NCBI GenBank assembly: GCA_963975935.1
Contig: CAXBIQ010000006.1
Location: 62,001 to 126,000 of the forward strand
DNA length: 64,000 bases
Reading direction: 5' to 3'
Source: Planktosalinus sp963975935
GTDB lineage: Bacteria > Bacteroidota > Bacteroidia > Flavobacteriales > Flavobacteriaceae
Position numbers and translations under genes: made by a program. The notes beneath the pieces were generated by a model. That model was not told the DNA's origin and made no database searches. It was given only the letters and a program-made list of their open reading frames with translations. Of this stretch, positions 43,003-52,735 are shown one piece after another; positions within the stretch are counted from its first letter, which is position 1, and each line of letters begins with the position of its first letter.

Positions 43003-44459
43003 ACCTGAGAGACATTTTATATAAAGTGACAATCAATGCTGTTGTTGGAAACACAGATGTTTCTGTCAGCAACCTTGAGTTCGACTCCAGAAAAGTCGCA
43101 TTCAATGATTGCTTTATCGCTTTGAGCGGAACCATCTCTGACGGTCATGATTTTATTGAAAAAGCTGTCAACCAGGGAGCTTTGGCTGTAGTTTGCGAAA
43201 AATTGCCTGAGGTGTTGATCAACGGTGTGACCTATGTTCAGGTGGAAGATTCAAAAAGAGCGCTGGCTATTATGGCTTCCAACTATTTTGGCACTCCTTC
43301 TGAAAAGATAAAACTAATTGGTATTACCGGAACAAACGGCAAGACAACCATCGCCACCCTATTATACCACCTTTTTAAAAATGCCGGATACAAAGTGGGA
43401 TTGCTTTCCACTGTGAAGATTTTGGTTGACGATGAGGAATATACAGCAACACATACGACCCCTGACTCTGTTACCCTGAATTATTACCTCAATGAAATGG
43501 TAATTCAAGGTGTGGAATATTGCTTTATGGAAGTAAGCTCTCACGGTATCCATCAAAAACGCACGGAGGCTTTAAAATTTGCCGGTGGGGTGTTTACAAA
43601 CCTATCACAGGATCATTTGGATTACCACAACACTTTTGCCGAATACCGCGATGTTAAAAAAGCTTTTTTTGATCAATTGCCAAAAACGGCTTTTGCCCTT
43701 GTAAATGAAGATGACAAAAACGGTATGGTAATGCTTCAAAATACAAAAGCACAGAAATATACTTATGCTTTAAAAACGCAGGCAGACTTTAAAGCGCATG
43801 TCTTGGAGAACCAGTTCAGCGGGCTTTTATTAAAAATAAACAACAATGAAGTCTGGTCCAAACTTATCGGAAATTTTAATGCTTATAATTTGCTTGCTAT
43901 CTATGGTGTGGCTTCACTTTTAGGGTTGGAAGAGCTTGAAATATTAAGACTCATCAGTGAACTGGAAAGCGTTAGCGGAAGGTTTCAATATCAAATATCA
44001 GAACAAAAAATCACTGCAATAGTTGATTATGCACACACCCCTGATGCGTTAAAAAATGTCCTCGAAACCATCAACAGCATTCGCACGGGAAATGAAACGT
44101 TGATTACTGTTGTGGGCTGTGGCGGAAACAGGGACGCTACAAAACGCCCCAAAATGGGTCACATCGCTTCTGCATTGAGCAACAAGGTGATTTTTACAAG
44201 CGACAACCCCAGAAATGAAGACCCTGACGCTATCATAGCAGATGTAGAAAAGGGCGTTGAGCCCCAAAATTATAAAAAAACAATGGCGATTACAGACCGT
44301 AAACAAGCCATCAAAACGGCATGCCAACTTGCCGAAAACAATGACATCATATTAATTGCCGGAAAAGGCCATGAAACCTATCAGGAAATAAAAGGAGAGC
44401 GATTTGATTTTGATGATTTTAAAATAGTAAATGAATTTTTAAAGCAATTAAACAAATAA
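42999..44459 (+). CDS. murE: UDP-MurNAc-L-Ala-D-Glu:meso-diaminopimelate ligase
   Basis: 486 residues. Mur ligase with ATP-binding GITGTNGKTT (about residues 109-118), the HTTPDSVTL segment and central DYAHTPDAL. The C-terminal motif TSDNPRNEDP contains D-N-P-R, the determinant for meso-diaminopimelate, so the peptidoglycan is predicted to be of the DAP type. It starts inside the ftsI stop (ATGA) and is followed by mraY after 3 bases. Confidence 0.96.
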   Translation: MNLRDILYKVTINAVVGNTDVSVSNLEFDSRKVAFNDCFIALSGTISDGHDFIEKAVNQGALAVVCEKLPEVLINGVTYVQVEDSKRALAIMASNYFGTPSEKIKLIGITGTNGKTTIATLLYHLFKNAGYKVGLLSTVKILVDDEEYTATHTTPDSVTLNYYLNEMVIQGVEYCFMEVSSHGIHQKRTEALKFAGGVFTNLSQDHLDYHNTFAEYRDVKKAFFDQLPKTAFALVNEDDKNGMVMLQNTKAQKYTYALKTQADFKAHVLENQFSGLLLKINNNEVWSKLIGNFNAYNLLAIYGVASLLGLEELEILRLISELESVSGRFQYQISEQKITAIVDYAHTPDALKNVLETINSIRTGNETLITVVGCGGNRDATKRPKMGHIASALSNKVIFTSDNPRNEDPDAIIADVEKGVEPQNYKKTMAITDRKQAIKTACQLAENNDIILIAGKGHETYQEIKGERFDFDDFKIVNEFLKQLNK

Positions 44460-44462
44460 CAT

Positions 44463-45695
44463 ATGTTGTATTACTTGTTTGACTATTTAGATAAAAACTT
44501 CAATATACCGGGAGCGGGGCTTTTCCAGTTTATCTCCTTTCGCTCTGCTATGGCAATCATTGTCTCTTTGTTTATTGCAATTGTTTACGGAAAAAAAATC
44601 ATCAATTATCTCAAGAAAAAGCAAATTGGAGAAACCGTGCGTGACTTGGGCCTCGAAGGTCAAAATGAAAAAGCAGGTACGCCCACGATGGGAGGAATCA
44701 TAATCATTTTAGCCACATTGATTCCTGTTTTCCTTTTCGCAAAACTTGATAATATATATGTCATTCTGCTCATTTTTACAACCATCTGGATGGGGATCAT
44801 AGGGTTTATAGATGACTACATAAAAACGTTTAAGAAAAACAAACAAGGGCTCCCCGGAAAATTTAAGGTTTTCGGTCAGGTGGCTCTGGGGATTGTCGTG
44901 GGGGCAACGATGTATTTCCACCCTGAAATTAATGTAAAACTTGATGATGAAATGCAGGTTAAAACTCATCAGGTTGCACAACTGAGTGATCAGCAGGTAG
45001 CCAATCAAGAAACAAAAGCCCTGGTGACGACCATTCCATTTGTCAAAAACAATGAGTTTGATTATTCGCAACTCATCAGTTGGATGGGAACCGGCTATTT
45101 AAAATATGCCTGGTTGCTATTTATTCCCATTGTGATTTTCATAGTCACTGCAGTGTCAAATGGAGCCAATCTTACCGATGGTATTGACGGTTTGGCCGCA
45201 GGTACTTCGGCGATAATAGTATTGACCTTGGGAATTTTTGCCTGGGTTTCGGGCAACGTTATTTTTTCAGATTATCTCAATATAATGTACATCCCCAGAA
45301 CGGGGGAGATGACCATTTTTATTACCGCTTTTGTGGGAGCACTCATCGGGTTTTTATGGTACAACACTTTTCCTGCCCAGGTTTTTATGGGCGATACGGG
45401 AAGTTTGACTATTGGAGGAATCATTGCTGTTATCGCAATTGCTGTGAGAAAGGAATTATTGATTCCCATTTTGTGCGGTATATTTTTTCTGGAAACAATT
45501 TCAGTGATGTTGCAGGTGAGTTGGTTTAAGTATACCAAAAAAAAGTTTGGAGAAGGAAAGCGCATTTTCAGGATGTCACCCATTCATCATCATTACCAGA
45601 TAAAAGGATATCATGAAAGCAAGATTGTAACGCGTTTTTGGATTGTCGGGATTATCCTTGCGGTATTGACCATTGTTACTTTAAAACTCAGATAA
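44463..45695 (+). CDS. mraY: Phospho-MurNAc-pentapeptide transferase (lipid I synthase)
   Basis: 410 residues, about 50 longer than E. coli MraY because of an extra periplasmic stretch (about residues 155-205) that is common in Bacteroidota. It is an integral membrane enzyme with about ten helices. Conserved active-site parts: GTPTMGG, IGFIDDYIKTFKKN (Asp pair), NLTDGIDGLAAG and FMGDTGSL, and the HHHYQIKG His motif near the C-terminus. It attaches phospho-MurNAc-pentapeptide to undecaprenyl phosphate. murD starts at the base directly after its stop. Confidence 0.97.
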   Translation: MLYYLFDYLDKNFNIPGAGLFQFISFRSAMAIIVSLFIAIVYGKKIINYLKKKQIGETVRDLGLEGQNEKAGTPTMGGIIIILATLIPVFLFAKLDNIYVILLIFTTIWMGIIGFIDDYIKTFKKNKQGLPGKFKVFGQVALGIVVGATMYFHPEINVKLDDEMQVKTHQVAQLSDQQVANQETKALVTTIPFVKNNEFDYSQLISWMGTGYLKYAWLLFIPIVIFIVTAVSNGANLTDGIDGLAAGTSAIIVLTLGIFAWVSGNVIFSDYLNIMYIPRTGEMTIFITAFVGALIGFLWYNTFPAQVFMGDTGSLTIGGIIAVIAIAVRKELLIPILCGIFFLETISVMLQVSWFKYTKKKFGEGKRIFRMSPIHHHYQIKGYHESKIVTRFWIVGIILAVLTIVTLKLR

Positions 45696-47030
45696 ATGGA
45701 GCGGCTGGTGATATTGGGTGCCGGTGAAAGCGGCATAGGTACGGCCCTGTTGGGAAAGAAAGAAGGATATGATGTGTTTGTGTCAGACAAGCAAAAAATA
45801 AAAGAAAAATACAAAGAAGTTCTTATACATAATGAGATTGCATGGGAAGAAGAAAAGCATACCGAGCCCCTTATTTGCAATGCTGATGTGGTGATGAAAA
45901 GCCCGGGTATCCCGGAAACGGTTCCGATCGTAAAAAAGCTGATTGAAAATAAGATTCCGGTAATATCTGAAATCGAATTTGCATCACAATTTACAGATGC
46001 CATCATCATCGGGATTACGGGCAGTAACGGTAAAACGACCACAGCAACATTGACGTATTATTTGCTGAAAAAAGGCGGATTGAATGTCGCACTTGCCGGA
46101 AACATTGGCGATAGTTTTGCGAAAAAAGTGTCTGAGGGACGTTATGATTTTTTTGTCCTGGAACTGAGCAGTTTTCAACTGGATGGAATCATCAATTTCA
46201 GGCCGCATATTGCAATTTTGACAAACATAACACCTGATCATTTGGATCGATATGATAACAATATTGATAACTATATCGCTTCAAAATTCAGGATTGTAAA
46301 AAATCAGGTCGATACAGATTATTTCATTTATGATGCAGATAATGAAGTAATTGAAAAGAGTTTGAAAAAATTTCCCATAGCATCACAAAAAGCACCTTTT
46401 TCACTGGTGAAAAAATTAGAGAAAGGAGCTTACAAAGAAAATGACAACATAATAATAACAGTACATAATAAAATCATAGAAATGCCAACAAAAACATTAC
46501 AGTTACAAGGAGACCACAATTTAAAAAATGCTATGGCAGCATCAACAGTTGCAAAGCTTTTGAGTATCAGAAAAGCAACCATAAGGGAGAGTTTAGCAAA
46601 CTTTCAAGGGGTGGAGCACCGGTTGGAAACGGTTTTGAAAATTCAAAACGTGACCTATATCAATGATTCAAAAGCCACTAATGTCAATGCAACTTTTTAT
46701 GCCCTTGACAGCATGAAAACCCCTACGGTATGGATTGTTGGCGGTGTTGACAAAGGCAATGTTTATGAAGAACTATTGCCTCTTGTAAATGAAAAAGTAA
46801 AAGCAATCATTTGTTTGGGCCTTGACAATCAAAAAATCATCAATGCCTTTGGAAATGTAGTGCCTTTAATGATGGAAACAGAATCAATGGAAGACGCTGT
46901 AAAGTTGGCATACAGGGTTTCTGAAAAAGGGGATACAGTATTATTGTCTCCTGCGTGCGCAAGTTTTGATTTGTTTGAAAACTATGAAGACAGGGGCCGT
47001 CAGTTTAAGGATGCCGTAAGAAATTTATAA
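45696..47030 (+). CDS. murD: UDP-MurNAc-L-alanine:D-glutamate ligase
   Basis: 444 residues. It begins with a Rossmann-like UDP-binding domain (LVILGAGESGIGTALLG), then ATP-binding GITGSNGKTTT, the central VLELSSFQLDG and the C-terminal LSPACASFDLFENYEDRGRQF signature specific to MurD. It adds D-Glu to UDP-MurNAc-L-Ala in the cytoplasm. Its ATG abuts the mraY stop with no gap. Confidence 0.97.
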   Translation: MERLVILGAGESGIGTALLGKKEGYDVFVSDKQKIKEKYKEVLIHNEIAWEEEKHTEPLICNADVVMKSPGIPETVPIVKKLIENKIPVISEIEFASQFTDAIIIGITGSNGKTTTATLTYYLLKKGGLNVALAGNIGDSFAKKVSEGRYDFFVLELSSFQLDGIINFRPHIAILTNITPDHLDRYDNNIDNYIASKFRIVKNQVDTDYFIYDADNEVIEKSLKKFPIASQKAPFSLVKKLEKGAYKENDNIIITVHNKIIEMPTKTLQLQGDHNLKNAMAASTVAKLLSIRKATIRESLANFQGVEHRLETVLKIQNVTYINDSKATNVNATFYALDSMKTPTVWIVGGVDKGNVYEELLPLVNEKVKAIICLGLDNQKIINAFGNVVPLMMETESMEDAVKLAYRVSEKGDTVLLSPACASFDLFENYEDRGRQFKDAVRNL

Positions 47031-47049
47031 AATAAAGAAAACCTAAAAA

Positions 47050-48243
47050 ATGAAACAATATTTGCAAAAACTGGAAGGAGATAAGGCCATATGGGCCGTA
47101 GCTGCTCTGTTGGCAATATTGTCCTTTTTGCCGGTGTATAGCTCTAGTAGTAATCTGGCATATCTGTATGGCGGTAACGGAAACACCTTAAGCTACCTGT
47201 TGAAACACGGTATGCACCTGGTTTTAGGTTTTACCATAATGTTTGGCGTTCATAAAATTCCCTATAATTACTTTAAGGCACTTTCTATTTTAGCATTGCC
47301 CGTTGTGGCCATCCTTCTTTTATATACCCTAACACAAGGAACCACAATACAGGGAGCCAATGCCAGTCGCTGGATTCAAATTCCTTTTGTGGGCATTACA
47401 TTTCAGACATCGGCACTGGCGATGGTGGTTCTGCTTGTTTATGTTGCGAGATACCTTACTAAAATCAAAGATAAAGTCATTACGTTTAAAGAAAGCATCC
47501 TGCCGCTTTGGGTTCCTGTTTTTGTGATTGTTGGCCTTATTCTTCCGGCGAACTTCTCAACGGCAGCCATCATATTTGCAATGGTGATCCTGCTGGTGTT
47601 TTTGGGAGGATATCCCATCAGGTATTTGCTTTCGGTTTTGGGAATAGGAATCGTTATGCTGACCATTTTTGTACTTTCGGCGAAAGCCTTCCCCGATTTA
47701 TTTCCCAACCGTGTTGATACCTGGATCAGCCGTGTCGAAAGCTTTACAGATGCAAAAAGCGCCGAAGAAGGCTATCAGATTGAAAAAGCAAAAATTGCAA
47801 TTGCCACAGGCGGTGTTACAGGATTGGGTCCCGGAAAGAGTGTGCAGAAAAACTTCCTACCCCAGTCCTCTTCAGATTTTATTTTTGCCATAATTATAGA
47901 AGAGTTTGGACTGATTGGCGCCATTTTATTGCTTTTTCTGTATATGCTGCTGTTGTTCAGGTTGCTCATTGTGGCAAACAAAGCATTGTCAACCTTTGGA
48001 AAACTGCTGGTGGTTGCCGTGGGGGTGCCCATTGTCTTTCAGGCATTGATCAATATGGCAGTTGCGGTTGAGTTGTTTCCGGTTACCGGGCAGACATTGC
48101 CGTTGATAAGTAGTGGCGGAACATCTATCTGGATGACCTGTCTGGCACTGGGTATTATTTTAAGCGTAAGCGCAAAACGAAAAGAAGAAGTTAAAGAAGA
48201 GAAACAAGAAAACCCTTTAGATATTTTAAGTGAAACCATATAA
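47050..48243 (+). CDS. ftsW: Lipid II polymerase FtsW (SEDS family)
   Basis: 397 residues with about ten transmembrane helices. SEDS family features: RWI-Q-PFVG-TFQTSALAMV, the GVTGLGPGKS-QKNFLPQSSSDFIFAII loop and the final GQTLPLISSGGTSIWM with the conserved Pro/Ser pattern. FtsW polymerises lipid II at the septum together with FtsI. RodA is the alternative, but the dcw position favours FtsW. The end overlaps murG by 14 bases. Confidence 0.95.
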   Translation: MKQYLQKLEGDKAIWAVAALLAILSFLPVYSSSSNLAYLYGGNGNTLSYLLKHGMHLVLGFTIMFGVHKIPYNYFKALSILALPVVAILLLYTLTQGTTIQGANASRWIQIPFVGITFQTSALAMVVLLVYVARYLTKIKDKVITFKESILPLWVPVFVIVGLILPANFSTAAIIFAMVILLVFLGGYPIRYLLSVLGIGIVMLTIFVLSAKAFPDLFPNRVDTWISRVESFTDAKSAEEGYQIEKAKIAIATGGVTGLGPGKSVQKNFLPQSSSDFIFAIIIEEFGLIGAILLLFLYMLLLFRLLIVANKALSTFGKLLVVAVGVPIVFQALINMAVAVELFPVTGQTLPLISSGGTSIWMTCLALGIILSVSAKRKEEVKEEKQENPLDILSETI

Positions 48244-49321
48244 ATTCATACTGTCAGGAGGTGGAACGGGTGGTCATATCTACCCTGCGATAGCTATTGC
48301 TAACGAACTAAAGGCGAGGCACCCCCAAGCCCGTTTTTTGTTTGTTGGTGCCCGTGACCGTATGGAAATGCAAAAAGTACCAAAAGCCGGCTATGAAATT
48401 GAAGGTTTGTGGATTTCAGGATTGCAACGCAAGCTGACAGCTAAAAACCTCGCTTTTCCCTTTAAGTTAATTCACAGTTTAGCGCGTTCAAGAAAAATTG
48501 TAAAATCGTTCCAACCCGATGTGGTTATTGGAACCGGAGGCTATGCAAGCGCTCCATTACTTAGGGTTGCTTCCGGAAAAAATATTCCGTGCTTAATACA
48601 GGAACAAAATTCGTTTGCAGGCATTGCCAACAAATGGTTGGCAAAAAAAGTAAAGACAATCTGTGTGGCTTACGCCGGAATGGAAAAATTCTTTCCGAAA
48701 GAAAAAATCGTCCTTACCGGAAACCCCGTGAGGCAGGATATTGAAGATATAGTTGCAAAGAGGGAAACAGCCATCAGTCATTTTAATTTAAAAAGTGACC
48801 GCAAAACCCTGCTTGTTTTGGGCGGAAGTCTTGGTGCAAGAACCATCAATCAATTGACGGAAAAGTCGCTACCCCTTTTTGAAGAGAAAAATCTTCAGGT
48901 AATCTGGCAAACGGGTGCATACTATTATGAAACCTATAAAAATCATGATGAGGAAGAAAATGTTCAGGTGCATGATTTTTTATATCAGATGGACTTGGCC
49001 TATGCCGCCGCAGATGTTGTGATTTCAAGGGCCGGGGCACTTTCAGTTTCCGAATTGTGTATGGTTGGCAAACCGGTAATTTTTATTCCGTCGCCCAACG
49101 TTGCTGAAGACCATCAAAAGAAAAATGCACAGGCCGTTGCACAGGAGAACGCTGCTATTCTCATTGAAGAAAAAGATCTGGATGTGGTTTTTAATGACCG
49201 GTTTAGTGAGCTTATGGAATCTGAGGAATTGCAAGAACAATTCTCAAAAAACATATTAAAACTGGCAAAACCCAATGCTACAAAAGCAATTGCCGACGAA
49301 ATTGATAAACTATTAAAATGA
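48230..49321 (+). CDS. murG: UDP-GlcNAc:lipid I GlcNAc transferase
   Basis: 363 residues from a GTG start that overlaps ftsW by 14 bases. GT-B fold: the N-terminal glycine-rich loop SGGGTGGHIYPAIAIA, the second loop LGGSLGARTINQL, and the nucleotide-binding region SRAGALSVSELC, all diagnostic for MurG. It is a peripheral membrane enzyme making lipid II from lipid I. The stop overlaps the murC start (ATGA). Confidence 0.97.
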   Translation: MKPYKFILSGGGTGGHIYPAIAIANELKARHPQARFLFVGARDRMEMQKVPKAGYEIEGLWISGLQRKLTAKNLAFPFKLIHSLARSRKIVKSFQPDVVIGTGGYASAPLLRVASGKNIPCLIQEQNSFAGIANKWLAKKVKTICVAYAGMEKFFPKEKIVLTGNPVRQDIEDIVAKRETAISHFNLKSDRKTLLVLGGSLGARTINQLTEKSLPLFEEKNLQVIWQTGAYYYETYKNHDEEENVQVHDFLYQMDLAYAAADVVISRAGALSVSELCMVGKPVIFIPSPNVAEDHQKKNAQAVAQENAAILIEEKDLDVVFNDRFSELMESEELQEQFSKNILKLAKPNATKAIADEIDKLLK

Positions 49322-50670
49322 CAGACATAACCCACATAAAAAACTTTTACTTCGTTGGCATCGGCGGCATCGGCATGAGTGCTTTGGCTCGCTATTTCAA
49401 TGCCTTGAAGAAAGAAGTTTCGGGTTATGACAAAACCCCTTCAGAAATTACCAAAGCATTGCAAAAAGAAGGCATTGCTGTGGTTTTTGAAGATGATGTG
49501 AGTTTGATTGATCCAAATTACAAAGTGGATGATACACTCGTGGTTTATACGCCTGCAATCCCTGTGGAAAGTAGCATTTTAAACAGCTTTAAAGAAAAAG
49601 GATTTCAAGTAATCAAGCGTGCAGCACTTTTAGGTCTTGTAACCAAAAATACAAAATGCCTTGCTGTGGCCGGGACCCATGGTAAAACAACTACTTCCGC
49701 GATATTGGGCCATTTACTGGCCTATGCAAATGAAGAAGTAACTGCTTTTCTTGGGGGTGTTTCAGAAAACTATAACTCCAATTTGATTCAAAACGGAACC
49801 AAAGTAACCGTTGTTGAAGCAGATGAATTTGATCGTTCCTTTTTGCAACTCCATCCTTTTATTGCCGGTATCACCTCGATGGATGCAGATCATCTGGACA
49901 TTTACGGAGATGAAGAAACGATTGTTGATGCTTTCAAATCCTTTGCAAACCTGGTTCCAAAAGATGGACATTTACTTCATAAAAAAGGACTTCCGCTAAA
50001 CGGTAAAACAGTGGGTATAGAAGAAGATGCCGACTTTGAAGCTCAAAATGTACGCATCAAAGACGGAAGCTACCTCTTTGATTTTAAGACACCGCACACC
50101 ACATTATACAATTTAACGCTTAACCTTCCGGGTCGACACAACCTGTTTAATGCTTCCTTAGCTTTGGGTATGGCTGTATGTTTAGGTTCCCCAACCCACA
50201 TCCTGCCCGAAGCTTTATTGAATTTCAAAGGTGTAAAAAGGCGCTTTTCCTATAAAATTAAAACCGATGATTTTGTTTTGATTGATGATTATGCACATCA
50301 TCCTGAAGAAATCAATGCCGTGCATCAGGCCGTGCGTGAAATGTACCCGAATAAAAAAATAACGGTGGTCTTTCAGCCACATTTATTCAGTAGGACAAAA
50401 GATTTTGTTGAAGGCTTTGCCAAAAGCTTATCACAATTTGACAGTGTTTTGTTGCTGGATATTTATCCGGCACGGGAAAAACCCATTGAAGGAATCACCT
50501 CCTCATGGTTGCTTGAAAAAATTGATAATCAACATAAAAACCTGATTTCAAAAAGTGAAATATCAGGAGCGATAAAGAAAATAAATGCACCGGTCAATGT
50601 GATGCTGGGTGCAGGAGATATAGGTGAGGAAGTGCAAAAAGTAGTAAGTGAATTAGAACATGAAAATTAA
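49318..50670 (+). CDS. murC: UDP-N-acetylmuramate:L-alanine ligase
   Basis: 450 residues. It has the UDP-binding GIGGIGMSALA, the ATP-binding AVAGTHGKTTTSA (about residues 119-131), VVEADEFDRSF and the C-terminal IDDYAHHPEEI and HLFSRTKDF motifs of MurC. Mpl can look similar, but cluster position and length favour MurC. It overlaps murG by 4 bases and ftsQ by 11 bases. Confidence 0.96.
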   Translation: MTDITHIKNFYFVGIGGIGMSALARYFNALKKEVSGYDKTPSEITKALQKEGIAVVFEDDVSLIDPNYKVDDTLVVYTPAIPVESSILNSFKEKGFQVIKRAALLGLVTKNTKCLAVAGTHGKTTTSAILGHLLAYANEEVTAFLGGVSENYNSNLIQNGTKVTVVEADEFDRSFLQLHPFIAGITSMDADHLDIYGDEETIVDAFKSFANLVPKDGHLLHKKGLPLNGKTVGIEEDADFEAQNVRIKDGSYLFDFKTPHTTLYNLTLNLPGRHNLFNASLALGMAVCLGSPTHILPEALLNFKGVKRRFSYKIKTDDFVLIDDYAHHPEEINAVHQAVREMYPNKKITVVFQPHLFSRTKDFVEGFAKSLSQFDSVLLLDIYPAREKPIEGITSSWLLEKIDNQHKNLISKSEISGAIKKINAPVNVMLGAGDIGEEVQKVVSELEHEN

Positions 50671-51376
50671 CTGGGATTACATAAAATTTGGGTTTCTCAT
50701 CATTATGGTGATGTTTCTTTTTGCGTTTAGTTCACAGCGAAACGGGCAACGAAACCTTGTAGCAAAAGAGGTTGTTTTTCTGGAAGATGACAACCATTTT
50801 ATCACGCTTTCCATGGTTAATAAATTGTTAATACAAAATCAGGAGACCGTTACGGGCATAGCCAAAGAAATTTTAGATTTGAAAGAGATGGAACATAGGC
50901 TCAATAAAAACCCTATGATTTCAAACGCAGAAGTATTTGTTACCGTTGACGGTATTTTAGGGGCAAAAATAAAACAACGAAAACCTATAGCACGTGTCGC
51001 CGCATCGACACCTTTTTACATTGATGAGAATGGAAAAGAGATGCCGCTTTCAGAGGTTTATGCAGCAAGAGTACCTTTAATCACCGGAGAAAAAGTTTCA
51101 GATTACAACACATTAAAAGTACTTCTGTTAAAAATCAGGGAAGATGCTTTTATGAACAATCACGTGGTAGGAATTCACATTGAACCCAATCAGGAATTGA
51201 CACTTTTTTTGAGGGTTTACGATTTTAAAATACAGTTTGGAAAAGCTGAAAACATTGAAAAGAAGTTTCAAAACTTTAAAGCATTTTATCAAAAAACAAC
51301 AAATGACAATACATTATCCTCTTACGCCCTGGTGAATTTAAAATTGAACAGTCAGGTTGTGGGAACAAAAAAATAA
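50660..51376 (+). CDS. ftsQ: Cell-division protein FtsQ/DivIB
   Basis: 238 residues. One N-terminal membrane helix (about residues 9-25, FGFLIIMVMFLFAFSS), a POTRA-like stretch (VVFLEDDNHFITLSMV to AEVFVTVDGILGAKIKQRKPIARV) and a beta domain. The POTRA segment K-QRKPIA is typical of FtsQ. Sequence conservation is low outside it; the place between murC and ftsA supports the call. It would recruit FtsL and FtsB at the divisome. The next gene starts 3 bases later. Confidence 0.9.
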   Translation: MKINWDYIKFGFLIIMVMFLFAFSSQRNGQRNLVAKEVVFLEDDNHFITLSMVNKLLIQNQETVTGIAKEILDLKEMEHRLNKNPMISNAEVFVTVDGILGAKIKQRKPIARVAASTPFYIDENGKEMPLSEVYAARVPLITGEKVSDYNTLKVLLLKIREDAFMNNHVVGIHIEPNQELTLFLRVYDFKIQFGKAENIEKKFQNFKAFYQKTTNDNTLSSYALVNLKLNSQVVGTKK

Positions 51377-51379
51377 GGT

Positions 51380-52702
51380 ATGGAACACAAGAATATTGCA
51401 GTAGGTTTAGACATTGGTACAACAAAGATTGTCGCCATGATTGGATGCCATAACGAATATGGAAAAATGGAAATTCTTGGGATTGGCAAAGCCAAAAGCC
51501 TGGGAGTACACAGGGGGGTGGTAAACAATATTACCCAAACCATCCAATCCATTCAGCAGGCGGTTGAAGCTGCTGAGGTCTCCTCAGGGATAAAAATCAC
51601 TGATGTTGTAGCCGGTATAGCCGGGCAGCACATCAGAAGCATTCAGCACAGCGACTATATTACCCGAAAGGATGGTGAAGAAGTAATTAATGATAAAGAT
51701 ATCGAAACGCTATGCAGCCAGGTTCACAAACTTGTGATGCTGCCGGGCGAAGAAATTATCCATGTGTTGCCACAGGATTATAAAGTTGACGGTCAAGCCG
51801 AAATCAAAGAACCCATCGGTATGTATGGTGCACGACTGGAAGCCAATTTCCATGTTGTGGTGGGTCAGGTATCATCCATCCGGAATATTGGAAGGTGTAT
51901 TAAAAGTTCCGGTTTGGAACTGGCCGGGATTACGCTGGAACCCCTTGCGTCTGCAAACGCAGTATTGAGTCAGGAAGAGAAAGAAGCCGGTGTGGCATTG
52001 ATTGATATTGGTGGGGGTACAACAGATCTGGCGATTTTCAAGGACGGGATCATTCGTCATACCGCTGTGATTCCTTTTGGTGGAAATGTTATTACTGAGG
52101 ATATCAAGGAAGGATGTTCCATCATCGAGAAGCAAGCAGAAATGCTGAAAATAAAATTTGGTTCTGCCTGGCCGGGAGAGAATAAAGATAACGAGATTGT
52201 ATCTATCCCCGGATTGCGCGGAAGGGAACCCAAAGAAATCACCTTGAAAAATCTTTCCAAAATCATTCACGCCCGTGTAGTGGAAATTGTGGAACAGGTT
52301 TATACAGAAATCAAGGCCTATGGCCATGAAGAACAAAAGAAGAAACTCATTGCCGGTATAGTCATTACCGGTGGAGGCGCACAGTTAAAACACTTAAAAC
52401 AGCTGGTTGAATATACCACCGGCATGGATACCCGAATAGGTTTCCCAAATGAACACCTTGCCGGAAACAGCGATACAGAAACCACCAGCCCTGTATTTGC
52501 CACAGCGGTGGGACTTGTGTTAAACAGTCTTGAGAAATCAAGAAAGTTTGTAAAGCAGGAGGCTGTTGTAGATTTCCAAGATGAAGAAGCAGTTCCGGAA
52601 GCACAAAAGGAACAAGAGGGTGCCAAAATTTCAAGAGCGCGTAAGAGTTTCTTTGAAAAATGGGCAGATAAGTTTAAGGAGTTTTTAGATAACGCCGAGT
52701 AA
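51380..52702 (+). CDS. ftsA: Cell-division actin homologue FtsA
   Basis: 440 residues. An actin-family ATPase: phosphate-1 motif GLDIGTTKI at the N-terminus, phosphate-2 VALIDIGGGTTDLAIF (about residues 206-221), and the adenosine region IVITGGGAQLKHL. The SHS2/1C insertion lies between. The C-terminus RKSFFEKWADKFKEFLDN is an amphipathic helix, the usual membrane-binding tail. It links FtsZ filaments to the membrane. ftsZ follows 33 bases later. Confidence 0.97.
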   Translation: MEHKNIAVGLDIGTTKIVAMIGCHNEYGKMEILGIGKAKSLGVHRGVVNNITQTIQSIQQAVEAAEVSSGIKITDVVAGIAGQHIRSIQHSDYITRKDGEEVINDKDIETLCSQVHKLVMLPGEEIIHVLPQDYKVDGQAEIKEPIGMYGARLEANFHVVVGQVSSIRNIGRCIKSSGLELAGITLEPLASANAVLSQEEKEAGVALIDIGGGTTDLAIFKDGIIRHTAVIPFGGNVITEDIKEGCSIIEKQAEMLKIKFGSAWPGENKDNEIVSIPGLRGREPKEITLKNLSKIIHARVVEIVEQVYTEIKAYGHEEQKKKLIAGIVITGGGAQLKHLKQLVEYTTGMDTRIGFPNEHLAGNSDTETTSPVFATAVGLVLNSLEKSRKFVKQEAVVDFQDEEAVPEAQKEQEGAKISRARKSFFEKWADKFKEFLDNAE

Positions 52703-52735
52703 AAAAAGAATTTAGAATTTCAAAAATATAGTATT

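Noticed and set aside
51872..52336. 154-codon antisense frame inside ftsA
   Set aside because: A mirror of a strongly conserved gene, with no start context or family resemblance.
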